The position numbers were made by a program, and so were the translations under genes. This document shows, one piece after another, positions 1 through 8,772 of a stretch of DNA of 64,000 nt (positions within the stretch are counted from its first letter, which is position 1; each line of letters opens with the position of its first letter). The notes under the pieces are model-generated. The model was not told the DNA's origin, did not search any database, and saw only the letters and a program-made list of their open reading frames with translations. Source of the stretch: Massilia eburnea. GTDB taxonomy: Bacteria > Pseudomonadota > Gammaproteobacteria > Burkholderiales > Burkholderiaceae_D. Location of the stretch: positions 19,698 through 83,697 of the forward strand of contig NZ_WNKX01000023.1 in NCBI RefSeq assembly GCF_009720745.1. Reading direction: 5' to 3'.

Positions 1-541
1 CTCGGAAGCGGCCGCTGCTCACGGCGGGGCGCTGCGTTTCGATCGCGTCGGCAAAGAAAACGGCGGGGTCGCCTTGCAGGGTGCGCACATGCCGTTCGAG
101 GTGGGGGAATGGCGCGAGCTGCAGCCCTGCCTGCGCCACGGCCCAGCGGATGATGGCCACCAGGCTTGCGTCGGCTACCGTGCGCTTGCGCCCATCCAGC
201 CATTCGCTTTCCGCCAGCAACTTGTCGAGGCGGGCGCAAGCGAGCACCATGCGCGCTTCGCCGGACTGGAATTCCTCGTGCAGGTAGTCGAGCAGCTTTT
301 CCAGCTGTTCCGCTTCGGCCGTACCGGCGCGATAGCCGAGCAAGTGGCGGCGGCGGGTAGCGAGGTAGCGCAGGATCACGCGGCAGTCCTGCAGTAATTT
401 GCCGCCAACTTGCAGCATCGGCCCTGACTGGGCGGTGAATTCCTGACGCAGCAGGCGGTATGGCCGGCACAGCCATTCCAGGGCGACGATCGTACCGAAG
501 GCGCAGCCTTGGGGGGCGCCGTGATGCAGGATGGGTTCCAT
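1..541 (-). CDS. Glutathione S-transferase-like protein (partial, runs off left edge)
   Basis: The minus-strand frame opens at ATG 541 and stays open to the window edge, giving 180 residues without a stop. The N-terminus (MEPILHHGAPQGCAFGTIVA) resembles the beta-alpha opening of GST-like proteins. The later part, rich in Leu, Arg and Glu and containing VADASLVAIIRWAVAQ, matches the helical C-terminal GST domain. The stretch that normally carries the NPxG(x)xP-type glutathione loop looks shortened. It is divergent from the WYL regulator with about 90 bp between the starts, so that regulator may control it. The fold assignment is inferred and the function is unknown. Confidence 0.6.
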   Translation of the reverse strand, partial: MEPILHHGAPQGCAFGTIVALEWLCRPYRLLRQEFTAQSGPMLQVGGKLLQDCRVILRYLATRRRHLLGYRAGTAEAEQLEKLLDYLHEEFQSGEARMVLACARLDKLLAESEWLDGRKRTVADASLVAIIRWAVAQAGLQLAPFPHLERHVRTLQGDPAVFFADAIETQRPAVSSGRFR

Positions 542-631
542 GTTTGCCTCTTCTTATTGGTTGGGAGAATGAAGGCATTGTGCGGCCTAAATAGGACACT
601 ATTAGCCCTGTTTTAGTGCGAAAATGTCCAG

Positions 632-1600
632 ATGTCAAAACCTGCCATCAAAGCCCTGACCATCCTCGAAATGCTGCAAAGCCAGCGCCAGATCTCCGGC
701 GCGGACATGGCCGAGCGCATCGGCGTCGACCGCCGCACCTTGCGGCGCTATATCGCCATGCTGGAAGAGTTGGGCATTCCAATTGCCGCCGAACGCGGGC
801 GCCATGGCGGCTATATGCTGGTGCCCGGTTTCAAGCTGCCCCCGCTGATGTTTACCAATGAGGAAGCGTCGGCCGTTGCACTGGGCCTGCTTGCCGTGCG
901 CTCGCTGCAGCTGGCCGATACCGCCCCCGCGGTGGCCAGCGCCCAGGCCAAGCTGGAACGCGTGATGCCGCCGGCGCTGCAAGCGAGTACGCAGGCCCTG
1001 CGCGAAACGGCGACGCTGGAAACGCCTGGCCAGCGCTGGACCATGTCGCAAGCGGCGCGCCCTTCACTCACCGGGGAGCTGACTGCGCTGGCCCTTGCGG
1101 CCCAATGCCAGCACCGCGTGCTGTTCCGCTACACGCCGCAGGATGGCACGCCGATGCAGCGCTCCTTCGATCCTTACGGCCTGGTGTTCAGCCACACCCG
1201 CTGGTATGCGGTGGGCATGTGCCGCCTGCGCATGGCAATCCGTTCTTTCCGCCTGGACCGCATTGCCAATGTGGTGGAAACGGGAGAGGTATTCGATAAG
1301 CCCGACAGTTTTGATGCAGCGGCCCAGCTGCAGCATGCGATGGCCACCCTGCCCCGTCCCTTGCCGGTGCAGGTGCTGCTGCATACCGACCGTGCCAGCG
1401 CCGAGCGCGAAGTCGGTAAATATATCGGTCCGCTGGCCGAGGCCGAAGACGGCGTGCGCCTGGCCACCAGCACCACCAGCTATACCTGGTTCGCGCGCAT
1501 GCTGGCCTCTTTGAATTTCGATTTCACCATCGAAGGCCCGGAAGAATTGCGCGCCGCCGTGCGCCTGGAAGCGCAGCGGCTGGCGCGCCTGGCCAGCTGA
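632..1600 (+). CDS. YafY-type transcriptional regulator with HTH and WYL domains
   Basis: This 322-aa cytoplasmic DNA-binding protein has an N-terminal HTH_11-type winged helix (about residues 5-60, with DMAERIGVDRRTLRRYIAML as the helix-turn-helix). A central linker is followed by a WYL domain (about 150-220, containing RWYAVG and FRLDRI). WYL domains bind ligands or nucleic acid and tune the attached HTH. The C-terminal segment is the usual WCX-like extension. The ATG at 632 gives the full HTH. It is divergent from the GST-like gene, the usual layout for a local regulator and its target. The ligand cannot be told from sequence. Confidence 0.88.
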   Translation: MSKPAIKALTILEMLQSQRQISGADMAERIGVDRRTLRRYIAMLEELGIPIAAERGRHGGYMLVPGFKLPPLMFTNEEASAVALGLLAVRSLQLADTAPAVASAQAKLERVMPPALQASTQALRETATLETPGQRWTMSQAARPSLTGELTALALAAQCQHRVLFRYTPQDGTPMQRSFDPYGLVFSHTRWYAVGMCRLRMAIRSFRLDRIANVVETGEVFDKPDSFDAAAQLQHAMATLPRPLPVQVLLHTDRASAEREVGKYIGPLAEAEDGVRLATSTTSYTWFARMLASLNFDFTIEGPEELRAAVRLEAQRLARLAS

Positions 1601-1601
1601 A

Positions 1602-1673
1602 TTACTCGGCTTTGCCGATGTGCTTGCCGAGGGCTAGCGCAGCCAGGCCGCCCGTGATTAATCGTTGCAACAT
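1602..1673 (-). CDS. Possible 23-residue small protein
   Basis: A short frame runs from ATG 1673 to TAA 1602 and encodes a hydrophobic Leu/Ala/Gly segment ending in a charged tail (KHIGKAE). A purine-rich GAAAGA lies about 10 nt upstream. It sits just after the terminator of the upstream TonB receptor and 1 nt beyond the stop of the convergent regulator. There is no homology evidence, and the frame could be chance. Confidence 0.22.
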   Translation of the reverse strand: MLQRLITGGLAALALGKHIGKAE

Positions 1674-1693
1674 GATTTCAGTCTTTCTTGAAT

Positions 1694-1720
1694 AAAAAAA
1701 TCCCCGCTCGAAAGCGGGGA
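1694..1720 (-). terminator. Rho-independent terminator of the TonB receptor at 1745-4546
   Basis: On the minus strand the stem TCCCCGCTTTCGAGCGGGGA is followed directly by a run of seven T, about 25 nt after the receptor stop codon. Confidence 0.9.
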
Positions 1721-1744
1721 TTCATCAGGCTAGCTTCTGCCAGC

Positions 1745-4546
1745 TTAGAACTTGTGTTCCAGCGATACGCGCAGAGTACGGCCGCGCAGAGGCGGGTTGC
1801 CGGCACGCATGTCAACCACCGGCTGGCGGTTGAACAGGTTGTCCACGTTGGCATAGAACGTGGTGTTCGTCCACAGGGTGTAAGAACCGTTGACATTAAC
1901 CAGCACATCGCGCTTGAGACGGCAGTAATCAGCCGGGATCTCACGTGCCTCGCAACCTTCCGGCGAATTGTTATCGTCGTACTTGTTGGTGATCAGCTTG
2001 GTGCCAGGCAGGTAGGTCACGGTTGCGCCAGCATGCCATGGGCCCTGGGTCCACTGAGTGGAAGCGCGCACGTTATAGCGGTAGTTGGCATAATTGCCGG
2101 CCAGGTTCTCGCTATAAGTATCTTCCACCGTATCCCAGCCGCGGTAGTCCAGCTGATAGTTGGCGCGCAGGGTGTTGCTGATCTTGCCGTAAGAACCGAG
2201 ATTGATGCGGTTGTTCAATTCAAAGTCCAGGCCGGCAACTTTGGTGCGGTTCAGGTTCATGTACGACTGTGCAATCGAAGAAATCGGGCCGGTGGTCTGC
2301 ACGATATTCTTGCCAGACAGTTCAAACACGCGCTGCGACATGTTCAGGTCGTCCTGGGTAACCGGGAGGCGACCGACCGAACCTGGATTCTTGTCTTCGA
2401 GTGCCAGAATCTGATCCACAGGCAAGTTGCCGATTTCGTCGCGGCGCACGATGTGGTAGTAGTCCAGGCTCATCGACAGATCCTGAGTAGGCTGCCATAC
2501 GATGCCTGCATTGAAGGTGCGCGACTTTTCTGGCTTGAGGTCCGGGTTGCCAGTGATGTTGACGGCAGCGCTTTCCGAGCAACCTGCATCGCGGGCACGG
2601 GTCGCGTCGGCGACGTCAACGGCATTGCCCTTCTTCAGCTCGTTATACAGCTGGGTCGCAATAGCGCAACGCTTCGGATCCTGAATCCCATTCTGGAAGG
2701 CGGACAGCTGCACATTGCCAGTTTCGGCATTGTTCGGAGCGCGGAAACCTTCCGAGGCGGTTGCACGCACCATCAGGGTTGGATGTACCTTGTAGAGAAT
2801 GCTGAACTTCGGCACGAAGTTCGCATCGGTCTTGCCGACTTTGTCAAAACGCACTGCACCGCTCAGTTCGAGGTCCTTGATGACTGGCGCAGCCAATTCG
2901 GCGTAGGCGGCATAAATATTGCGCGAACCGGTTACGTTGATCGAGCCATAGCCGACGATTTCCGCCTTGGCGATATTGTCGGTTACCCAGGATTCGAAGC
3001 TGTCTCGGCGGTACTCACCACCGACTGCCAATGACATGGCGCCGCCCGGCAATTGCATCAGCTCGTGGCTGGCGCGGAAGTCGACGAAGCTCTGCTTGGA
3101 TTCGCCGAGGAAACCGAAGTACGGGAACATCTTCAGCAGCAGGGCCGGATCATTCTTCTGGCCGAACTTGTAGTCGCCGCTCAGGACCGCATCGAGGTAA
3201 CCCGCTGCGCTCTTGCTGCCGCGCTGGTTGGTGTCGGAACGGCTGGCCATGGTGCCGATGGCAGTATTCCAGTCCCAACCCATGCTGTTGCCTTCCAGGC
3301 CGGCCATGACACGGTACTGCCTGGCGTGCGCCTTCGACTTGTACATTTCCATATCGTCAGCGTAGCGGTAGCGTAGCTGGACCGGGAAGCTGTACGGGTT
3401 GTACGGATGGCCCACCGGAAGCATTGGCTCGGTAAAGCTTTCCTGACGCTGCGCGCCGGCGTTATACCAGGTGATCGGGGTCCCGGTGTACTGCATGATT
3501 GCCGGCGCATTGTAGAAGGTGGTCTTGGTGTCCGACAGGGTGACTTCGGCGAAGGCAGTCGTGTCGTTGTTGATCTTCAGGCGGCCGGAAGTCATGAAGT
3601 TGGCACGGTCAGCTGCGGCGTGGATACCAACGCGGGCCCACTGGTCGAAGCGGCACAGGCCGCCTTCCAGGTTTTCCGGTGCGCAACCAGGTGCGGGGGT
3701 CGAGAACGATTTGCCAGCCAGCGTTGGGTCAGCATAGTTCTTCGGATAGCGGCCGAAGTAGTTGCCCGGGGTCGAATAGGTCGAACGCACGCCGAAGGTC
3801 GGGCTCACGTACGTGGTGTACCATTCCGGCACTTGCGGCACGATGGAGCGGTCGTCGTATGGATTGCGGTGGTACAGCTCCAGGTGAGCAAACGCATTCC
3901 AGCCGTCGGCGTTGAAGTCGCCGACGCCGCCGGTGATGGATGCGGTCTGGTCGCGGTTCAGTTGATGCTTGGCCAGCGACTGGCGCGCGCCCGCGCGCAG
4001 GGTCACGCCGTTGAATTCTTTTTTCGTAATAATGTTGACCACGCCTGCGACAGCATCGGAACCGTAAATGGCCGATGCGCCGTCCAGCAGGATTTCTACG
4101 TGGTCGATCACGTCCGCAGGGATCGAGTCAATGTTGACGAAGGTTTCCTGACCACCGTCCGCGGTACCAAAGTTGGAGACGCGACGGAAGTTCAGCAGCA
4201 CCAGGGTCGAGTTCTTGCCCAGGTTGCGCAGTGCCAGGCCGGTGGCGCCGGACGCGAAGGAGTTGCCGCTGCCCAGGTCGGTCAGCGCGCCAGTGTTCGA
4301 AGTCAGGGTATCGACCACATCCTTGACGGTGGAAGCGCCGATCGCTTTGATTTCATCGCGGCCCAGAACCTGCACTGGCGAGGCCGTCTGCTCGTCGATG
4401 CCACGCTTGATGTTGGAACCGGTAACGAGCACCTTCTGGACGACTTGCTGAGGAGCTGCGTCAGTTTGCGCAAATACTACCGATGGTGCGGTCAAGGCCA
4501 GCGCAACGGCGATAACGCTGCGCTTTAATACGAATTGCTTGTTCAA
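1745..4546 (-). CDS. TonB-dependent receptor
   Basis: This 933-aa outer-membrane receptor begins with a signal peptide of about 26 residues ending VVFAQ. A plug domain follows (about 50-180), with VQVLGRDEIKAIG and the conserved GSDAVAGVVNIITKK segment. The long beta-barrel ends in the aromatic residue Phe (LEHKF) required by the BAM machinery. Such receptors import siderophores, vitamins or oligosaccharides using TonB energy; the substrate is not identifiable here. The start codon is TTG at 4546, supported by a strong AAGGGAG ribosome site 9-10 nt upstream and by the signal peptide beginning there. No substrate-processing genes flank it. The upstream 210 bp are AT-rich and must hold its promoter. 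Confidence 0.92.
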   Translation of the reverse strand: MNKQFVLKRSVIAVALALTAPSVVFAQTDAAPQQVVQKVLVTGSNIKRGIDEQTASPVQVLGRDEIKAIGASTVKDVVDTLTSNTGALTDLGSGNSFASGATGLALRNLGKNSTLVLLNFRRVSNFGTADGGQETFVNIDSIPADVIDHVEILLDGASAIYGSDAVAGVVNIITKKEFNGVTLRAGARQSLAKHQLNRDQTASITGGVGDFNADGWNAFAHLELYHRNPYDDRSIVPQVPEWYTTYVSPTFGVRSTYSTPGNYFGRYPKNYADPTLAGKSFSTPAPGCAPENLEGGLCRFDQWARVGIHAAADRANFMTSGRLKINNDTTAFAEVTLSDTKTTFYNAPAIMQYTGTPITWYNAGAQRQESFTEPMLPVGHPYNPYSFPVQLRYRYADDMEMYKSKAHARQYRVMAGLEGNSMGWDWNTAIGTMASRSDTNQRGSKSAAGYLDAVLSGDYKFGQKNDPALLLKMFPYFGFLGESKQSFVDFRASHELMQLPGGAMSLAVGGEYRRDSFESWVTDNIAKAEIVGYGSINVTGSRNIYAAYAELAAPVIKDLELSGAVRFDKVGKTDANFVPKFSILYKVHPTLMVRATASEGFRAPNNAETGNVQLSAFQNGIQDPKRCAIATQLYNELKKGNAVDVADATRARDAGCSESAAVNITGNPDLKPEKSRTFNAGIVWQPTQDLSMSLDYYHIVRRDEIGNLPVDQILALEDKNPGSVGRLPVTQDDLNMSQRVFELSGKNIVQTTGPISSIAQSYMNLNRTKVAGLDFELNNRINLGSYGKISNTLRANYQLDYRGWDTVEDTYSENLAGNYANYRYNVRASTQWTQGPWHAGATVTYLPGTKLITNKYDDNNSPEGCEAREIPADYCRLKRDVLVNVNGSYTLWTNTTFYANVDNLFNRQPVVDMRAGNPPLRGRTLRVSLEHKF

Positions 4547-4756
4547 CAGGTTCTCCCTTTTTTGGTTTAGTTACGCCATCCTTTTGGAACGGCTGGGAGG
4601 AGTCTGTCACGGGTTGTTAATATTTGTAAAAGATATTGTTTATATTAATAGAAAGATTGCATTAGTTCGTTGTGATTTAACTACAGAAATACAAGTTACG
4701 AAAGACTCAACAAACAATGTCTTTCGCTTCGGATGTTGCGAACCCAAACGGCCTTC

Positions 4757-4786
4757 GAAAAAAAAGCGCCCCGGAGGGCGCTTTTT
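4757..4786 (-). terminator. Rho-independent terminator after gap
   Basis: On the minus strand an AAGCGCCC/GGGCGCTT stem with a short loop is followed by eight T. It lies about 18 nt after the gap stop codon. Confidence 0.92.
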
Positions 4787-4803
4787 GCGGCGAGTGCCAG
4801 GGA

Positions 4804-5814
4804 TTACTTGGCGGTCATCAGCGCCACAGTGGTATCCAGCATGCGGTTGCTGAAGCCCCACTCGTTGTCGTACCACGACGATACCTTCACCAGGCGGCCC
4901 GACACCTTGGTCAGGGTGGCGTCGAAGTTCGACGATGCCGGGTTGTGGTTGAAGTCGACGGAGACCAGAGGCTCGGTCTGGTAGGTCAGCACGCCTTTCA
5001 GTGCGCCTTCCGAAGCTTCCTTCATGATCTTGTTGATTTCTTCAACGGTGGTGTCGCGCTTGGCGATGAAGGACAGGTCAACGATCGACACGTTGATGGT
5101 CGGAACGCGGATGGCGTAGCCGTCCAGCTTGCCGTTCAGTTCAGGCAGCACCAGGCCAACAGCGGCAGCAGCGCCGGTCTTGGTCGGGATCATGGACTGG
5201 GTAGCGGAACGTGCGCGGCGCAGGTCTTCGTGCATCACGTCGGTCAGCACCTGGTCGTTGGTGTAGGCGTGCACGGTGGTCATCAAGCCGGTTTCCAGGC
5301 CGATGGCGTCGTTCAGCGGCTTGACCAGCGGGGCCAGGCAGTTGGTGGTGCAGGATGCGTTCGAGATCACGGTGTCCGAAGCCTTCAGCACGCCGTGGTT
5401 AACGCCGTACACGACGGTCGCGTCAACGTCCTTGCCGCCCGGAGCGGAGATGATCACTTTCTTGGCGCCGCCTTTCAGGTGGGCCGAAGCTTTTTCCTTG
5501 GTGGTGAAGAAGCCGGTGCACTCCAGCACCACGTCAACGCCCAGCTCGCCCCATGGGATTTCAGCCGGGTTGCGCTGCGCGAACACGCGGATCTTGTCGC
5601 CGTTCACGATCATGTTGTCGCCTTCCACCGTCACGGTGCCTGGGAACTTGCCGTGGGCGGTGTCGTAGCGGGTCAGGTGGGCGTTGGACTCGGCGTTGCC
5701 CAGGTCGTTAATCGCCACGATCTGGATGTCCTGCTTTTTGCCGCCTTCGTAGAAAGCGCGCAGGACATTGCGGCCGATACGGCCATAACCGTTGATTGCT
5801 ACTTTGATCGTCAT
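4804..5814 (-). CDS. gap: Type I glyceraldehyde-3-phosphate dehydrogenase
   Basis: This 336-aa cytosolic enzyme oxidises glyceraldehyde-3-phosphate to 1,3-bisphosphoglycerate with NAD+. The N-terminal Rossmann motif NGYGRIGRN and the catalytic SNASCTTNCLAP segment (Cys155) are intact, and the length is normal for the family. It lies 24 nt downstream of tkt on the same strand and ends at a strong terminator, so tkt-gap is probably a two-gene operon linking the pentose phosphate and glycolytic or Calvin-type carbon flow. A TTATCATCAGGAGTAAA leader provides a good GGAG ribosome site. Confidence 0.98.
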   Translation of the reverse strand: MTIKVAINGYGRIGRNVLRAFYEGGKKQDIQIVAINDLGNAESNAHLTRYDTAHGKFPGTVTVEGDNMIVNGDKIRVFAQRNPAEIPWGELGVDVVLECTGFFTTKEKASAHLKGGAKKVIISAPGGKDVDATVVYGVNHGVLKASDTVISNASCTTNCLAPLVKPLNDAIGLETGLMTTVHAYTNDQVLTDVMHEDLRRARSATQSMIPTKTGAAAAVGLVLPELNGKLDGYAIRVPTINVSIVDLSFIAKRDTTVEEINKIMKEASEGALKGVLTYQTEPLVSVDFNHNPASSNFDATLTKVSGRLVKVSSWYDNEWGFSNRMLDTTVALMTAK

Positions 5815-5838
5815 GCTGTTTACTCCTGATGATAGAAA

Positions 5839-7830
5839 TTAGATGACTGCTTTGACTTTTGCCACGACATTGTCGACGGTGAAGCCGAAGTGCTTGAACA
5901 GCACGCCAGCCGGTGCGGACTCGCCGAAGGTGTCGATGCCGACCACGGCGCCTTCCAGGCCCACATACTTGTACCAGAAAGCGGTGACGCCTGCTTCAAT
6001 CGCCACACGTGGCAGGCCCTTGGTCAGCACGGATGCCTTGTAGGCTGCATCCTGGCGGTCGAACACGTCGGTCGACGGCATGGAAACCACGCGTACCGGG
6101 GTGCCGGCTGCCTTCAGTTCAGCAGCGGCTTTCATGGCCAGTTCCACTTCGGAACCGGTGGCGATCAGGATGGCCTTGGCATCGGCTTCGTTGGTCAGCA
6201 CGTAGCCGCCCTTGGCGATGTTGGCGATCTTGTCGGCCGAACGCTCGATGAACGGCAGGTTCTGGCGCGAGAAGATCAGGGTCGACGGGCCGTCCTTGCG
6301 CTTGATGGACTCGCCCCATGCCACCATCGATTCGACGGTGTCGGCTGGACGCCAGTTATCCAGGTTAGGGATCAGGCGCAGCGAGGACACGTGCTCGACG
6401 GACTGGTGGGTCGGGCCGTCTTCGCCCAGGCCGATCGAGTCGTGGGTGAACACGAACAGGGAGCGCTGCTTCATCAGCGCAGCCATGCGCAGGGCGTTGC
6501 GGCTGTAGTCGGCGAAGGTCAGGAAGGTCGCGCCGAACGGGATGTAGCCGCCGTGCAGGGCGACGCCGTTCATGATGGCGGACATGCCGAACTCGCGCAC
6601 GCCGTAGTTGATGTGGTTGCCTGGTACGCCGGAACGAACGGCGATGCATTCCTTCCAGTTGGTCAGGTTGGAGCCGGTCAGGTCGGCCGAGCCGCCCAGG
6701 AATTCCGGCAGCACTGGCGCCAGCGCCTGGATCGCGTTCTGCGATGCCTTGCGGGTAGCGATGGTCTCTTTCTTTTCAACGCAGGCGGCGATGGCGGCGT
6801 CCAGGGTCGCCTGGAAGTTGCCTGGCAGCTCGCCCTTCATGCGGCGGGTCAGTTCTGCGGCTTCGCGCGGGTAGGCAGCGGCGTACTTGTCGAACATCGC
6901 ATTCCATTCCGCTTCGAACGCGGCGCCCTGCTTCTTGAAGTCCCAGGCTTCCTTGACGTCGGCCGGGATATCGAACGGCTCGGCACCCCAGGAAATGTAC
7001 TCGCGCACTGCGGCGATTTCCTTGTCGCCCAGCGGTGCGCCGTGCACCTTGTCGCCGCCTTGCAGGTTTGGCGAACCCTTGCCGATGATGGTCTTGCAGC
7101 AGATCAGGGTTGGCTTGTCGGACTTCTTGGCTTGTTCGATAGCGACCGACAGTGCTGCCACGTCGTGGCCGTCCACGCTGCGGATCACGTTCCAGCCGTA
7201 GGCTTCGAAACGTTTAGGGGTGTCGTCGGTGAACCAGCCTTCAACCTTGCCGTCGATGGAGATGCCGTTGTCGTCGTACAGGGCGATCAGCTTCTTCAGG
7301 CCCAGGGTGCCGGCCAGCGAGCATACTTCATGCGAGATGCCTTCCATCAGGCAGCCGTCGCCCAGGAAGGCGTAGGTGTAATGGTCAACAACTTCGAAGC
7401 CTGGCTTGTTGAACTCAGAAGCCAGCAGCCACTCAGCCAGCGCCATGCCGACTGCATTGGCGATGCCCTGGCCCAGCGGGCCGGTGGTGGTTTCCACGCC
7501 TGGGGTGTAGCCGACTTCCGGGTGGCCCGGGGTCTTGGAGTGCAGCTGGCGGAAATTCTTGATCTCTTCCATCGGCAAGTCGTAACCCGACAGGTGCAGC
7601 AGCGCGTAGTGCAGCATCGAGCCATGGCCGTTGGACAGCAGGAAGCGGTCGCGGTTGACCCAGGCTGGGTTGGTCGGGTTGTGGCGGTGATGACCGCTCC
7701 ACAGTGCTACGGCAATCTCAGCCATGCCCATTGGCATGCCTGGGTGGCCGGAATTGGCCTTCTGCACAGCGTCCATTGCCAGCGCACGGATTGCGTTGGC
7801 CATTTTGGTGAAGGGGAGCGAAGTATTCAT
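5839..7830 (-). CDS. tkt: Transketolase
   Basis: This 663-aa thiamine-diphosphate enzyme moves two-carbon units between sugar phosphates in the pentose phosphate pathway. The N-terminal SGHPGMPMGMA, the GDGCLMEG diphosphate-binding segment and the C-terminal domain with EDGPTHQS are all present. I chose ATG 7830 (MNTSLPFTKMANAIRALAMD). It gives the standard transketolase length, whereas the longer frame from 7938 adds an unrelated Cys-rich leader. No clear Shine-Dalgarno sequence precedes either candidate. It is the first gene of a probable tkt-gap operon and is divergent from rsmE. Confidence 0.97.
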   Translation of the reverse strand: MNTSLPFTKMANAIRALAMDAVQKANSGHPGMPMGMAEIAVALWSGHHRHNPTNPAWVNRDRFLLSNGHGSMLHYALLHLSGYDLPMEEIKNFRQLHSKTPGHPEVGYTPGVETTTGPLGQGIANAVGMALAEWLLASEFNKPGFEVVDHYTYAFLGDGCLMEGISHEVCSLAGTLGLKKLIALYDDNGISIDGKVEGWFTDDTPKRFEAYGWNVIRSVDGHDVAALSVAIEQAKKSDKPTLICCKTIIGKGSPNLQGGDKVHGAPLGDKEIAAVREYISWGAEPFDIPADVKEAWDFKKQGAAFEAEWNAMFDKYAAAYPREAAELTRRMKGELPGNFQATLDAAIAACVEKKETIATRKASQNAIQALAPVLPEFLGGSADLTGSNLTNWKECIAVRSGVPGNHINYGVREFGMSAIMNGVALHGGYIPFGATFLTFADYSRNALRMAALMKQRSLFVFTHDSIGLGEDGPTHQSVEHVSSLRLIPNLDNWRPADTVESMVAWGESIKRKDGPSTLIFSRQNLPFIERSADKIANIAKGGYVLTNEADAKAILIATGSEVELAMKAAAELKAAGTPVRVVSMPSTDVFDRQDAAYKASVLTKGLPRVAIEAGVTAFWYKYVGLEGAVVGIDTFGESAPAGVLFKHFGFTVDNVVAKVKAVI

Positions 7831-7955
7831 CGTATATCGAGGAAGGTTGAGTATTTGGTGCACTGCGGCAGACGCCGCTTTCGGAACCCGATATTTTACC
7901 AGAGCGTGACAGCAACGCTTAAAATTGGTGCATTTCAACCTTCTGAATTAACAAT

Positions 7956-8681
7956 ATGCCACGTTTTCACGTGCCCCAAGCCCTTGCCGCAGGCCAGCAA
8001 CTGGAACTGCCCGCCGATGTCGCCCACCATATCAATGTGGTGCGCATGGTGCCGGGCGACGCGCTGACCCTGTTCAACGGCGATGGCGGCGAGTATACGG
8101 CGGTGTTGACGGAAGTGCAAAAGAAAAAAGCCTGGGCGGAAGTGAAAGTCTTCGACCCGCGCGAGGCGGAGCTGCCCTTTGCCGTAACCCTGGCCCAGGC
8201 CCTGCCTGAGGGCACCAAGATGGACTGGATTATCGAGAAGGCAATCGAACTGGGCGTGGCCGGAATCCAGCCGCTCGCGGCGCGGCGCTGCGTGGTGCGG
8301 CTGTCGGCGGAACGGGCCGAAAAAAAGCTGGAACACTGGAATGGCATCGTGGTCTCGGCTTCCGAGCAGTGCGGCCGCAACCGGCTCGCCTCGGTCGCGG
8401 CGCCGCTCGATTTCAAGGACTGGATTGCGCAGCAGGATCTGCACAAGCGGGTGATCCTGACGCCGCGCGCCACCGAATCGCTGGCCGATTGGGCGCGGCA
8501 CCAGCCGGCGCAGGCCTTGAGCATCATGGTGGGACCGGAGGGTGGCTTCTCCGATGAGGAGGAAGCGGAAGCTTTGAAGCGGGGCGCCCTGCCCCTGTCG
8601 ATCGGGCCGCGCGTACTGCGCACGGAAACGGCCGCGCTGGCAGCGGTCTCTATTCTTTCCGCCGCCTGGGGCGGAATCTGA
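7956..8681 (+). CDS. rsmE: 16S rRNA (uracil1498-N3)-methyltransferase
   Basis: This 241-aa SPOUT-class methyltransferase modifies U1498 of 16S rRNA in the 30S subunit. An N-terminal PUA-like segment (to about residue 70) precedes the knotted SPOUT domain. The knotted domain contains QALPEGTKMDWIIEKAIELG, the SAM-binding MVGPEGGFSDEE loop and the C-terminal LGPRVLRTETA-type motif (here IGPRVLRTETAAL). Length and order are typical. It is divergent from tkt with 125 bp between the starts. Confidence 0.96.
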   Translation: MPRFHVPQALAAGQQLELPADVAHHINVVRMVPGDALTLFNGDGGEYTAVLTEVQKKKAWAEVKVFDPREAELPFAVTLAQALPEGTKMDWIIEKAIELGVAGIQPLAARRCVVRLSAERAEKKLEHWNGIVVSASEQCGRNRLASVAAPLDFKDWIAQQDLHKRVILTPRATESLADWARHQPAQALSIMVGPEGGFSDEEEAEALKRGALPLSIGPRVLRTETAALAAVSILSAAWGGI

Positions 8682-8714
8682 CAAGTCCCCTTCGCGTCGA
8701 GCACGCAAGACCCC

Positions 8715-8748
8715 AAAAAAAAACGGATACCCGAAGGTATCCGTTTTT
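8715..8748. terminator. Bidirectional terminator between rsmE and a TonB receptor
   Basis: The stem ACGGATACC/GGTATCCGT has A and T runs on both sides. It can end rsmE transcription on the plus strand and the convergent receptor on the minus strand. Confidence 0.9.
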
Positions 8749-8772
8749 GGGACGCTTGCTAACTAGTTCTTA

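Noticed and set aside
1688..3034. 448-aa plus-strand frame and other long frames opposite the TonB receptor
   Set aside because: They are antisense to a complete receptor with signal peptide, plug and barrel. The predicted proteins have no recognisable motif and reflect high-GC codon bias.
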